This document shows, in pieces, positions 1 through 5,238 of a stretch of 7,821 bases of DNA. The stretch is taken from NCBI GenBank assembly GCA_030591745.1, contig JAUVAM010000146.1, forward strand, positions 1 through 7,821, written 5' to 3'. Within the stretch, counting starts at the first letter, position 1, and each line of letters begins with the position of its first letter. This DNA is from Deltaproteobacteria bacterium (GTDB lineage Bacteria > Myxococcota > B64-G9). Under the pieces are notes generated by a model. That model made no database searches and was not told the origin of the DNA. It saw only the letters and a list, made by a program, of their open reading frames with translations. The position numbers were made by a program, and so were the translations under genes.

Positions 1-858
1 ACCGTCGGCCGAGCAGTAGCGATTGTCGGTCAGCAGGTTGACGCATTCGTCGTTGCAGGAGGTCAGGCCGTCCTGGCAGGAGAGCGCGCAAGCACCCGCG
101 CCGTCGCAGACGAAACCGTCCGCGCAGGCCGTGCCGCAAGAGCCGTCGGCCGAGCAGTAGCGATTGTCGGTCAGCAGGTCGACGCATTCGTCGTTGCAGG
201 AGGTCAGGCCGATCTGGCAAGAGAGCGCGCAAGTACCCGCGCCGTCGCAGACGAAACCGTCCGCGCAGGCCGTACCACAAGAGCCGTCGGCCGAGCAGTA
301 GCGATTGTCGGTAAGCAGGTTGACGCATTCGTCGTCACAAACAGTCAGGCCGTCCTGGCAGGAGAGCACGCAAGCGCCCGCGCCGTCGCAGACGAAGCCG
401 TCCACACAGGCCGTGCCGCAAGAACCGTCGGCCGAGCAGTAGCGATTGTCGGTCAGCAGATCGACGCATTCGTCGCTGCAGGAGGTCAGGCCGTCCTGGC
501 AGGAGAGCGCGCAAGTACCCGCGCCGTCGCAGACGAAGCCGTCCGCACAGGCCGTACCACAAGTACCGTCGGCCGAGCAGTAGCGATTGTCGGTGAGCAG
601 GTTGACGCATTCGTCCCCGCACAAGATGGTGTCGCCGAGACAAGGAGAAACGCAATTTCCGTCCGAACAGATCTGGGGAGATTCGCAGGTGTTTCCGCAG
701 CCGCCGCAATGGCTCGGATCACCGAGCGTATTGATGCACACACCCGAGCATTCGACGCTTCCCTCTGGGCAGGTGAGCGGACCGGTGTCGCTGGTTCCGC
801 AGGCGGTCAGGAAGAAAGCCAGGCAAAGAAAATAACTCATCGGTCGGAATCGAAGCAT
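1..858 (-). CDS. Cys-rich tandem-repeat surface lipoprotein (N-terminal part, runs off window)
   Basis: Reading leftward from the ATG at 858, 286 codons stay open to the window edge, so the C-terminus is missing. The start is preceded by AGAGGTG six bases upstream. Residues 1-20 form a lipoprotein signal (MLRFRPMSYFLCLAFF, then lipobox LTAC with Cys20), so the protein should be lipidated and exported to the outer membrane or cell surface. Next comes one module with the motif DPSHCGGCGNTC, typical of Stig1-like Cys-rich proteins abundant in myxobacteria. It is followed by 47-residue repeats, each with eight cysteines, carrying conserved LLTDNRYCSADG, GFVCDGAG and SCQDGLTSC segments. Four complete repeats and a partial one are visible. 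The cysteines probably form disulfides that make a rigid stalk; that, and any adhesive role, is inference. No enzyme motif is seen. An alternative start at 840 would still retain the lipobox but has a poorer ribosome site. Confidence 0.9.
   Translation of the reverse strand, partial: MLRFRPMSYFLCLAFFLTACGTSDTGPLTCPEGSVECSGVCINTLGDPSHCGGCGNTCESPQICSDGNCVSPCLGDTILCGDECVNLLTDNRYCSADGTCGTACADGFVCDGAGTCALSCQDGLTSCSDECVDLLTDNRYCSADGSCGTACVDGFVCDGAGACVLSCQDGLTVCDDECVNLLTDNRYCSADGSCGTACADGFVCDGAGTCALSCQIGLTSCNDECVDLLTDNRYCSADGSCGTACADGFVCDGAGACALSCQDGLTSCNDECVNLLTDNRYCSADG
4..567 (-). repeat. Four 141-bp tandem repeats (two 282-bp dimers), in frame
   Basis: The string GTCGGCCGAGCAGTAGCGAT recurs at 4, 145, 286, 427 and 568, always exactly 141 bp apart, which keeps the reading frame (47 codons). 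Four complete units lie at 4-567. A fifth begins at 568 and matches only for about 50 bp before diverging into the non-repeated N-terminal part. The first two units differ at 7 of 141 positions by my hand alignment. Variants alternate: units at 4 and 286 share GTTGAC and GTGCCGC, while units at 145 and 427 share TCGAC and GTACCAC. The array continues beyond position 1, so total copy number is unknown. Confidence 0.95.
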
Positions 859-948
859 CAGGTTCACCTCTTTGGCTTGCAGTGGAAATCTCAATTTTCC
901 GGAATTCCGCCATTTTAAGCACAGGCCTGTAGGGATAACAAGATGGAA

Positions 949-980
949 TGGATTCCCGACAGAAGCCTTCGGGCATGACG
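949..980. repeat. REP-like imperfect palindrome
   Basis: The segment reads as an imperfect hairpin: ATTCCCGA on the left pairs with TCGGGCAT on the right with one mismatch, and the interior holds GAAGCCTTC, itself a palindrome. Short elements with a GGATTCCCG...CGGG-ATGACG pattern are frequent dispersed intergenic repeats in proteobacterial genomes. Only one copy is in this window, so its repeated nature is recalled rather than shown. It lies between the lipoprotein start and the rhuM remnant. A perfect 10-bp palindrome, ACAGGCCTGT, sits just before it at 921-930. Confidence 0.4.
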
Positions 981-1011
981 CGGGTGCGTTTACCTGGCAC
1001 CCCGGCTCTAC

Positions 1012-1140
1012 TTGGCCAAGGTACAAAACAAGCTGCACTACGCCATCCACGGCCACACAGCCGCTGAACTTATTTCTAAACGCGCAAACAGCGCAAAGAC
1101 CAACATGGGTCTGAGCAGTTGGGAAAACGCTCCAAACGCA
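1012..1140 (+). pseudogene. Remnant of a RhuM-family (virulence RhuM) protein gene
   Basis: One frame reads LAKVQNKLHYAIHGHTAAEL followed by ISKRANSAKTNMGLSSWENA. This is a very close match to the conserved core I recall for the RhuM family (VQNKLHxAxHGxTAAELIxxRA, then NMGLTxWxxAP). The match covers only about 43 residues. There is no start codon with a ribosome site, the family's N-terminal DNA-binding-like part is absent, and after position 1140 the frame loses similarity and stops at 1195-1197. RhuM proteins are about 300 residues or more, so this is a small surviving fragment. RhuM genes commonly sit in genomic islands near restriction or toxin-antitoxin genes, which fits the AbiE and HipBA neighbours. 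Its molecular function is not established. Confidence 0.8.
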
Positions 1141-1216
1141 GGGACCTGCGAAGCGGTCTGCGACACCTATCCCGCCTCACGATTCACCCTCACATGAATT
1201 TCTCGTCCGAAAACAA

Positions 1217-1230
1217 GGTGCCGTGGCACC
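1217..1230. terminator. Short hairpin before the abiE promoter, possible terminator
   Basis: GGTGCC-GT-GGCACC is a perfect inverted repeat that can also fold as five base pairs with a CGTG loop. It is followed by CTTTT on the plus strand. It would insulate abiE from upstream transcription, but the T-tract is only four long, so a protein-binding palindrome is equally possible. Confidence 0.35.
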
Positions 1231-1248
1231 CTTTTGGGAGTTTTCATG

Positions 1249-1277
1249 TTGACAGTTATTGCACAATATTGTATATT
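1249..1277 (+). promoter_or_regulatory. Near-consensus sigma-70 promoter for abiEi
   Basis: A perfect -35 box TTGACA (1249-1254) is followed after exactly 17 bases by TATATT (1272-1277), one mismatch from the consensus -10. Transcription should begin near 1283-1285. The ATG at 1288 would then lie only a few bases into the message, giving a leaderless or nearly leaderless transcript. This supports 1288 over upstream in-frame starts at 1234 and 1246, which lie inside or before the promoter. The perfect palindrome ACAATATTGT (1263-1272) fills the spacer and touches the -10 box. Confidence 0.75.
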
Positions 1278-1281
1278 ATTT

Positions 1282-1299
1282 GTCGTTATGAATAACGAC
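1282..1299. promoter_or_regulatory. Inverted repeat at the abiEi start, candidate AbiEi operator
   Basis: GTCGTTAT-GA-ATAACGAC is a perfect 8+8 bp inverted repeat with a 2-base spacer, spanning the predicted transcription start and the ATG at 1288. AbiEi antitoxins of characterised AbiE systems bind inverted repeats in their own promoter and repress the operon. Position and symmetry fit this, together with the second palindrome at 1263-1272. Binding here is inferred. Confidence 0.55.
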
Positions 1300-1893
1300 C
1301 TTAATGACAGCCGGCTGATCTCCAGTTTTTCCGAAAAACTGGGTGGCGTATTTACCATTTCCGACCTCGCAAACCTCTTCGCCGAGGTCCACCAAACCTC
1401 TTTGTTTCGTCGAATTCGGCGCCTCATGAAGCTTGAGGTCTTATCCCGATTCTCTCGAGGCATCTACTTGGCCGATGGTTTTCTGCCCGAGCTCCTTTGC
1501 CAAAAACTGGCCCCTGAATCCTATATCAGTTTTGGCAACATCTTGGCTGATGCACTTGTCATCGGCAGCAGACCTGATTACCAAATCGATGCCGTGAAAA
1601 TCGGAAAGACTCGCTTCTTCACCAATCAGGCGATGAACATTCGCCAACTCGGCTGCTCAAAACAAGTGTTTTTTGGATTCGTAAAAAACCAGGGCATCCA
1701 GAAAGCAAGCCCTGAAAAAGCCTTCCTCGACACACTCTATTTCCACCAACACGGAGTCCAATTCCACTTCGATATCTACTCAGACGTCAACCTGGCCTTG
1801 CTGGACAAGGCAATACTGGCAGACTACCTGACTCGTTACGCCAACCCCAAATTTGTCCGATTCGCAGAAGGGGTTCTAAATGACCTCCATTGA
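1288..1893 (+). CDS. abiEi: AbiEi-family antitoxin / transcriptional repressor
   Basis: This 201-residue protein has the two-part layout of AbiEi antitoxins. Residues about 10-62 are a winged-helix DNA-binding domain (GGVFTISDLANLF..., then RRIRRLMKLEVLSRFSRGIY, the helix and wing usual for this family). Residues 63-201 form the antitoxin domain, with the hallmark ASPEKAFLDTLYF at 140-152. In type IV AbiE systems the antitoxin represses its operon and counteracts the AbiEii nucleotidyltransferase toxin without forming a stable complex with it. The chosen ATG follows a strong promoter and has no Shine-Dalgarno site. The ATG at 1246 has GGGAG upstream and would add a 14-residue hydrophobic stretch, but it lies ahead of the -35 box. 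The gene looks intact although its partner is broken, so it may persist as an orphan repressor/antidote. A sample line (1321-1380) is 28/60 GC, lower than hipA. Confidence 0.88.
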   Translation: MNNDLNDSRLISSFSEKLGGVFTISDLANLFAEVHQTSLFRRIRRLMKLEVLSRFSRGIYLADGFLPELLCQKLAPESYISFGNILADALVIGSRPDYQIDAVKIGKTRFFTNQAMNIRQLGCSKQVFFGFVKNQGIQKASPEKAFLDTLYFHQHGVQFHFDIYSDVNLALLDKAILADYLTRYANPKFVRFAEGVLNDLH

Positions 1894-2486
1894 CAATTCG
1901 AACATGACCGTCGACGAAATCATGATCTGGATCATGCATTAAAAAATTGCTCAGCGAACTCCCGGATGCCGAGGTCAAAAAAAGCATCCACTCCACCAGC
2001 GGAAGATTTCTCATCACCCAGGGCCAAACCCAGCTCCAAGTCGAGTTCAACGTTTCACCCGATGTGCCTTCCGAGCCCTTGACCACCGAATTGCTGGCAA
2101 AAAAGGCAAAGGTCCTGCCCCAGGTCATTCGCGTCATGAGCAAAGAAGTGGCCTTGGCTCACAAGATGGCCGCCTGGAATGAGCGCCGCCTGGCACGTGA
2201 CCTCTACGACATTTACTACTGGCACGCCCACGTTGGCGTCCTACCTGATATGGCCATACTAACAAGCAGACTGGAACAAATTCAGAGCCGTTTGCAGAAG
2301 CTGAAGAACCGAAAGCGCATGAGCCTGGAAGAATTCCAATCCGAATTGCGAAATGAAATCCAAAGCCTGGACGAAAAAAAGTTTTCAGCGCAACTACGCC
2401 CGCTGCTCCCACCACAGCGCCTGGAAGGCCTGGTACCGGTCCTCAAGTCCAAGCTCTCCGAGCTAACCTCTTTGCTGAGTGGATAG
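1880..2486 (+). pseudogene. abiEii: AbiEii nucleotidyltransferase toxin, core-deleted and frame-disrupted
   Basis: The ATG at 1880 overlaps the end of abiEi by 14 nt, the normal coupled arrangement. It opens a peptide MTSIDNSNMTVDEIMIWIMH that stops at TAA 1940-1942. A different frame, open from 1926 to 2486, then encodes the C-terminal half of an AbiEii protein: IKKLLSELPDAEVKKS, a conserved lysine region (KEVALAHKMAAW) and the family motif RRLARDLYDIYYW, ending in a helical tail. The N-terminal nucleotidyltransferase motifs (GGTAL-like glycine motif and DLDF-like acidic motif) are absent from all frames between the two pieces. Roughly 80-100 residues of the usual 280-300 residue toxin seem to be missing. 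An internal deletion near 1925-1945 with frame loss is the simplest reading; a short direct repeat ATCATG flanks the spot (1919-1924, 1931-1936). The 179-codon distal part from TTG 1947 has no ribosome site and should not be an active toxin. Confidence 0.8.
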
Positions 2487-2500
2487 TTGGGGAGGATTCG

Positions 2501-3766
2501 TCAAGGATTTCGCTTAGCACGGATATTGACCAAGGACAGCCGGCTGAGGGTCTCGATGTTCTCTATCACGGCCTCGAGGAAACCACGCTCATCCGGCTTG
2601 AACACGCGGTCGTTCGACAAGGCCCGGGCAGCGTCGGGCAGCCTTTCCGCGAGTTCCTGCCGCAGACGCGCCAGGAACGGAGGACTCAGCCCGATTGACT
2701 CGGCCAACGCAGACCAGTGCCTCTCCTCCAGCCACTCGTACCGCAGCTCTCCCCCGATAGTCATCGCGAGGTAGTCGTAGTCCGCGCCGTACACGCGAAC
2801 GCTCAACAGATCGTAGGCAGGAGCCAACTCGATGCCATCCGCTGTAACCAGGAAGGAGATGTTCTTTGCATGGGCGTCCGAATTGCCGATCAGGTAGTTG
2901 AAGATGAGCCACCTCAGCAGCTGGCGCCGTGCCACGGCCGGCTGGCGCGTCGCATCGAGAGCCCTGTAGGCTTGCTCGAAAGTGGCCCCACCCTCTGACT
3001 CGTACTTGTAGCCCGGCCACTTGTTGAGGAGCTGGCACAGGTCGATCTGGTGCCGGCGCACGACCCGCCCCCCCTCGATCCCTCTGTCGAACCGATCGAC
3101 TACGTAGGCGGGCTCGGGAAGATGGAGCAGCTCGGTCGCAGGCGCCGGAATGCCCGTTTCGCGGGCGAGTGTCATGCAGAAATGCTCGTTGGCGGGACAA
3201 AATGGAAACAGGTCGGGTCGGGCGTTATCGGGTTTGAGGATAGACGAAGACGCAGCATGCTCTGGCAACAGAAACATTTTGCCCCGGCGATGAAGACCGA
3301 TCTTCTGCTGCACACCGGCGAGACTCATCCTCGCCCGCCCGTTGACCGCGATGAGCGGTACGGAGGGCATGGCGACTATCTGACTGCGAAGCTCTTCACG
3401 GGACATAGGCGCGTAGGTCCCGACATTCGGAAACGGCTGCCCTTCGGGCAGGAGGGTGAGAGCACCAGCGCTCTCCTCACCGAAGCGCTCCAGGAGCCCA
3501 AAAACGTCGTGCTCGGACACCCTGGCGAAGCGAGCGAGCGCCTGGCGGACACCACCTTCCGGCAGGAGGTTTTCAAAAAACCAAAGGACCCTTCGATCCT
3601 CCGGCCCGTCGCTGAAGCGCTCTTGCGTGAGGGGAAAGTGGGGAGAAAGAGGGAATGCGTGCTCGTGTCCAAGCCAGGACGAATCGTACACGAAGCTCCA
3701 TGTTCCCCTCTCGGAGGTCAACACGCCGACCCTGGTGCCTTCGGCCCAGACGACGAGCGCCTTCAT
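2501..3766 (-). CDS. hipA: HipA-family serine/threonine kinase toxin
   Basis: This 421-residue protein is close in length to E. coli HipA (440). Residues 1-105 match the HipA N-terminal domain (MKALVVWAEGTRVGVL, FFENLLPEGG) and the rest is the kinase domain. Visible landmarks are the P-loop ARMSLAGVQQK (145-155), whose Ser148 corresponds to the autophosphorylated serine; SILKPD with ATP-binding Lys178; VVDRFDR (222-228); the catalytic loop NSDAHAKN with Asp297 and Lys301; and the metal-binding APAYDLLS with Asp319. All key residues are present, so the kinase looks active. HipA kinases phosphorylate translation targets (GltX in E. coli, other tRNA synthetases or factors in homologues) and cause dormancy; the target here is unknown. 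The start overlaps the hipB stop as ATGA, with AGGAA upstream. An in-frame extension to 4060 exists but only shadows hipB. It converges on abiEii with a 14-nt gap. Confidence 0.93.
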   Translation of the reverse strand: MKALVVWAEGTRVGVLTSERGTWSFVYDSSWLGHEHAFPLSPHFPLTQERFSDGPEDRRVLWFFENLLPEGGVRQALARFARVSEHDVFGLLERFGEESAGALTLLPEGQPFPNVGTYAPMSREELRSQIVAMPSVPLIAVNGRARMSLAGVQQKIGLHRRGKMFLLPEHAASSSILKPDNARPDLFPFCPANEHFCMTLARETGIPAPATELLHLPEPAYVVDRFDRGIEGGRVVRRHQIDLCQLLNKWPGYKYESEGGATFEQAYRALDATRQPAVARRQLLRWLIFNYLIGNSDAHAKNISFLVTADGIELAPAYDLLSVRVYGADYDYLAMTIGGELRYEWLEERHWSALAESIGLSPPFLARLRQELAERLPDAARALSNDRVFKPDERGFLEAVIENIETLSRLSLVNIRAKRNP

Positions 3767-4044
3767 CGTTTCCTGCCTGAACGTGGTTTTCGCCGGGGGG
3801 CTTCGGCAAGCTCGGGGATTGGCTCCGGGACGGCGAGGCGCATCTGGATCCCGAGACCCCGGCACACCACCAGGATAAGCCCCACCTGCGCGGTGGGCTT
3901 TCCCCGCTCCACTCCGTTGAGGAAGGGAGGGCTGACGCCACACAGAGCGGCTGCGTCGGCCTGGGTAAGATCGGCGGCTATCCTCACCGCCCGGATAGCC
4001 ACGCCAAGCTCGGTCGGATTGCTGATATTGACCTCGTTGTTCAT
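3763..4044 (-). CDS. hipB: HipB-family XRE antitoxin / autorepressor
   Basis: This is a 93-residue protein with an XRE/Cro-type helix-turn-helix at about residues 12-68 (LGVAIRAVRIAADLTQADAA, CGVSPPFLNGVERGKP). A proline-rich and very basic tail follows, ending PRRKPRSGRKR. HipB proteins bind operator palindromes ahead of hipBA and hold HipA inactive on DNA. The ATG at 4044 has GAGG six bases upstream and gives the usual HipB N-terminal spacing. An in-frame start at 4125 would add 27 residues and run through the operator region, so it is less likely. The stop codon overlaps the hipA start by four bases (ATGA), implying coupled translation with antitoxin first. The basic tail may add DNA or HipA contacts, which is inference. 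Confidence 0.9.
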   Translation of the reverse strand: MNNEVNISNPTELGVAIRAVRIAADLTQADAAALCGVSPPFLNGVERGKPTAQVGLILVVCRGLGIQMRLAVPEPIPELAEAPRRKPRSGRKR

Positions 4045-4062
4045 TGACAGCCTCGGACAAAA

Positions 4063-4095
4063 ACTCAATGATTGTTGAGTCTTTGTAAGTTGAGT
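4063..4095 (-). promoter_or_regulatory. Candidate HipB operator
   Basis: ACTCAA-TGATTG-TTGAGT (4063-4080) is a perfect 6+6 bp inverted repeat with a 6-base spacer, 19 bases ahead of the hipB start. A third half-site, TTGAGT, lies at 4090-4095. Spaced palindromes in this position are what HipB repressors bind in characterised hipBA operons. The sequence is not the E. coli operator, so assignment rests on position and symmetry. Confidence 0.5.
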
Positions 4096-4127
4096 TAGCT
4101 CTGCATCCCTAAAAGCAACGCTCATTG

Positions 4128-4156
4128 ACTTTATGCCCGAAACCGGTCCTGGTCAA
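4128..4156 (-). promoter_or_regulatory. Weak candidate promoter for hipBA
   Basis: On the minus strand TTGACC (4156-4151) is followed after 17 bases by TAAAGT (4133-4128). The -35 box is good and the -10 box poor. It lies upstream of the candidate operator, so a repressor there would block the elongating or initiating polymerase. Confidence 0.35.
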
Positions 4157-4157
4157 T

Positions 4158-4176
4158 AAAAAAACAACGAACGTTG
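4158..4176 (-). terminator. Possible terminator of the AgmX/PglI-type lipoprotein gene
   Basis: On the minus strand CAACG-TT-CGTTG is followed directly by seven Ts. This sits about 90 bases past the lipoprotein stop and before the hipBA promoter, where a terminator is expected. The stem is short and the loop only two bases, so it would be weak; it could instead be another repressor palindrome. Confidence 0.45.
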
Positions 4177-4264
4177 ATTCATATCTGTAAAATCAAAGAC
4201 GTCCCCGCCCCGCCCATCGGCAGGACCAGGACGAACAAAGGGTCGGCAGGTTCCAGACCCAGCC

Positions 4265-4816
4265 CTACTTGTCGACCGAGACCGGGGCGTAGATGAAGGG
4301 CCAGTTGAGTTCCACCACACCGCCACCCATGGGCTTGGGGAACTTCAACTTCAGGATCTCGGCCGAGATGCATTGCTGCATGGCCTCTTCGCCTTTGGAT
4401 GCGGTTTTGGCTTTCACGTCATGGACTGTGCCGTCGGGCTTGACGGTCCAATGAAACTTGAATCGCTTTTCTCCCGGCGTGTTTTTGGCATGGCGCAGGC
4501 AAAGGGAGAAGGGCTCCTTGTGTGCCTCCATGACCTTCCGTATGGAAAAACGAGGCAAGGTTCCGCAGCCGATATAGACGCCGCCGTCGGCCTTCTTGGC
4601 CAGGGCCTTCATTTTTTCGAGGTCATCGCAGGGGTCTTCGGTATTTTTTTCCGGCATGACCAGCTTGTAGATGAAGGCCTTTTGGGGCGGTCGGATGCTG
4701 ACGGCCTGGTTGGGCTGGGGGGGGTCAATGCTGCTCGGCTTTTCTGTACAAGCCTGGAAGGAAAAACACAGCAGGGACACGAAAAGGGGGATGACCGGGA
4801 TGGATTGCTTTTGCAT
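4265..4816 (-). CDS. Lipoprotein with AgmX/PglI-type (TonB-like) C-terminal domain
   Basis: The 183-residue product begins MQKQSIPVIPLFVSLLCFSF and has a lipobox-like FQAC with Cys23, so it is probably an exported lipoprotein. A proline-rich linker (about 26-46) leads to a C-terminal domain at about 100-180 with the pattern SLCLRHAKNTPG, then HWTVKPDGTV, then QQCISAEILKLKFPKPMGGG and a closing VVELNWPF. The paired cysteines Cys106 and Cys149 and the FPKPMGGGVV segment are the signature of the AgmX/PglI C-terminal domain, a TonB-C-like fold found mainly in myxobacteria, where AgmX and PglI belong to gliding/envelope functions. Most such proteins are larger or inner-membrane anchored, so this is a minimal lipidated form. 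The role is unknown; a periplasmic adaptor is plausible. The ATG at 4816 has AAAGG about ten bases upstream; an earlier in-frame ATG at 4849 would bury the signal peptide. It is divergent from the pseudogene at 4962. Confidence 0.82.
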   Translation of the reverse strand: MQKQSIPVIPLFVSLLCFSFQACTEKPSSIDPPQPNQAVSIRPPQKAFIYKLVMPEKNTEDPCDDLEKMKALAKKADGGVYIGCGTLPRFSIRKVMEAHKEPFSLCLRHAKNTPGEKRFKFHWTVKPDGTVHDVKAKTASKGEEAMQQCISAEILKLKFPKPMGGGVVELNWPFIYAPVSVDK

Positions 4817-4892
4817 TATTTCAGGACCTTTCAACAGGTGGGTCGACAATCTTGCCCATGAGAACCTTGTAGCCCCATCCTACTACAACCTG

Positions 4893-4901
4893 TGCTAACA
4901 T
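4893..4901 (+). promoter_or_regulatory. Possible extended -10 promoter
   Basis: TG-T/C-TAACAT forms an extended -10 element (TG at 4893-4894, TAACAT 4896-4901) about 60 bases ahead of the start at 4962. No convincing -35 box is seen. This stretch is part of the DNA missing from the second copy of the module. Confidence 0.25.
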
Positions 4902-4961
4902 GTATCCACTCGCAAACAGAATCAGGACATCAGGACATCGGGATATCGGGAGGATGAGGAG

Positions 4962-5145
4962 ATGAGAGCATCATGGATCATGATGACGCCCTTTGCGCCT
5001 TCGCCCTGGCAGCTTGTGATAACAGCTCACTGACGGACGAATGCACGACCGCGGACGATTGCAACGGTGGTTTGGATGGAACCTGCGGCTGGATCTGCGA
5101 GGAGGGCCACTGTCGTGCGGATTGCCCAGACCTAGACCATTGCCT
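4962..5145 (+). pseudogene. Frameshifted, truncated Cys-rich lipoprotein gene
   Basis: GGGAGG lies eight bases before ATG 4962, which opens MRASWIMMT and then runs out of frame to a nearby stop. The +1-shifted frame at once supplies LCAFALAAC, a textbook signal-peptide end with lipobox LAAC. It continues DNSSLTDECTTADDCNGGLD and GTCGWICEEGHCRADC, a Cys-rich segment like those of myxobacterial lipoproteins. The two pieces join at the run ACGCCCTTT (around 4988-4996), so two extra bases or one lost base explains the break; a sequencing error is possible there. After about PDLDHC (5145) the Cys pattern ends, and the frame runs into AT-rich DNA and then over the opposite-strand gene. The original C-terminal part is therefore missing. 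Function unknown. Confidence 0.65.
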
Positions 5146-5164
5146 AAACGCCACCTCGCGTTCT

Positions 5165-5215
5165 TCGGGGGGGGTCAGGTGTGCTCATATAACACTTATT
5201 GAAAATGATATTTGT
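5165..5215. other. AT-rich patch bordered by a G-run, possible mobile-element scar
   Basis: A run of eight G followed by TCAGGTGTGCTCATATAACA and TTATTGAAAATGATATTTG forms a sharply AT-rich patch between GC-rich coding DNA. From memory, GGGGTCAGGT followed by AT-rich sequence is common beside REP-associated (Y1) transposase genes. No transposase or terminal repeat is visible, so this is only a suggestion. It lies where the pseudogene at 4962 loses its similarity. Confidence 0.2.
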
Positions 5216-5238
5216 GGGCGCTGCACTGCCGCAGCGGC

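Noticed and set aside
1..709. Repeat array considered as CRISPR
   Set aside because: Units are 141 bp, contiguous, without variable spacers, and encode an in-frame protein repeat.
335..835. Open frames in other frames and strands across the Cys-rich repeats (335-709 and 486-743 minus, 587-835 plus)
   Set aside because: They are by-products of the GC-rich repeat; the frame with lipobox, ribosome site and regular cysteines runs from 858 to the edge.
1234..1287. Upstream starts of abiEi at TTG 1234 or ATG 1246
   Set aside because: Both precede or overlap the -35 box of a near-consensus promoter. The 1246 ATG does have GGGAG upstream, so it remains a minor alternative.
2487..2500. Bidirectional terminator between abiEii and hipA
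   Set aside because: Only 14 bp and no inverted repeat or T-tract on either strand.
3767..4060. N-terminal extension of HipA to a 519-residue protein
   Set aside because: The extra part is arginine/glycine/proline-rich shadow of hipB; the ATGA overlap and MKALVVW start fit known HipA proteins.
3050..4078. Long plus-strand frame opposite hipBA, and 2589-3200 minus
   Set aside because: No recognisable domains; long shadows are expected opposite and within GC-rich hipA, which has all kinase motifs.
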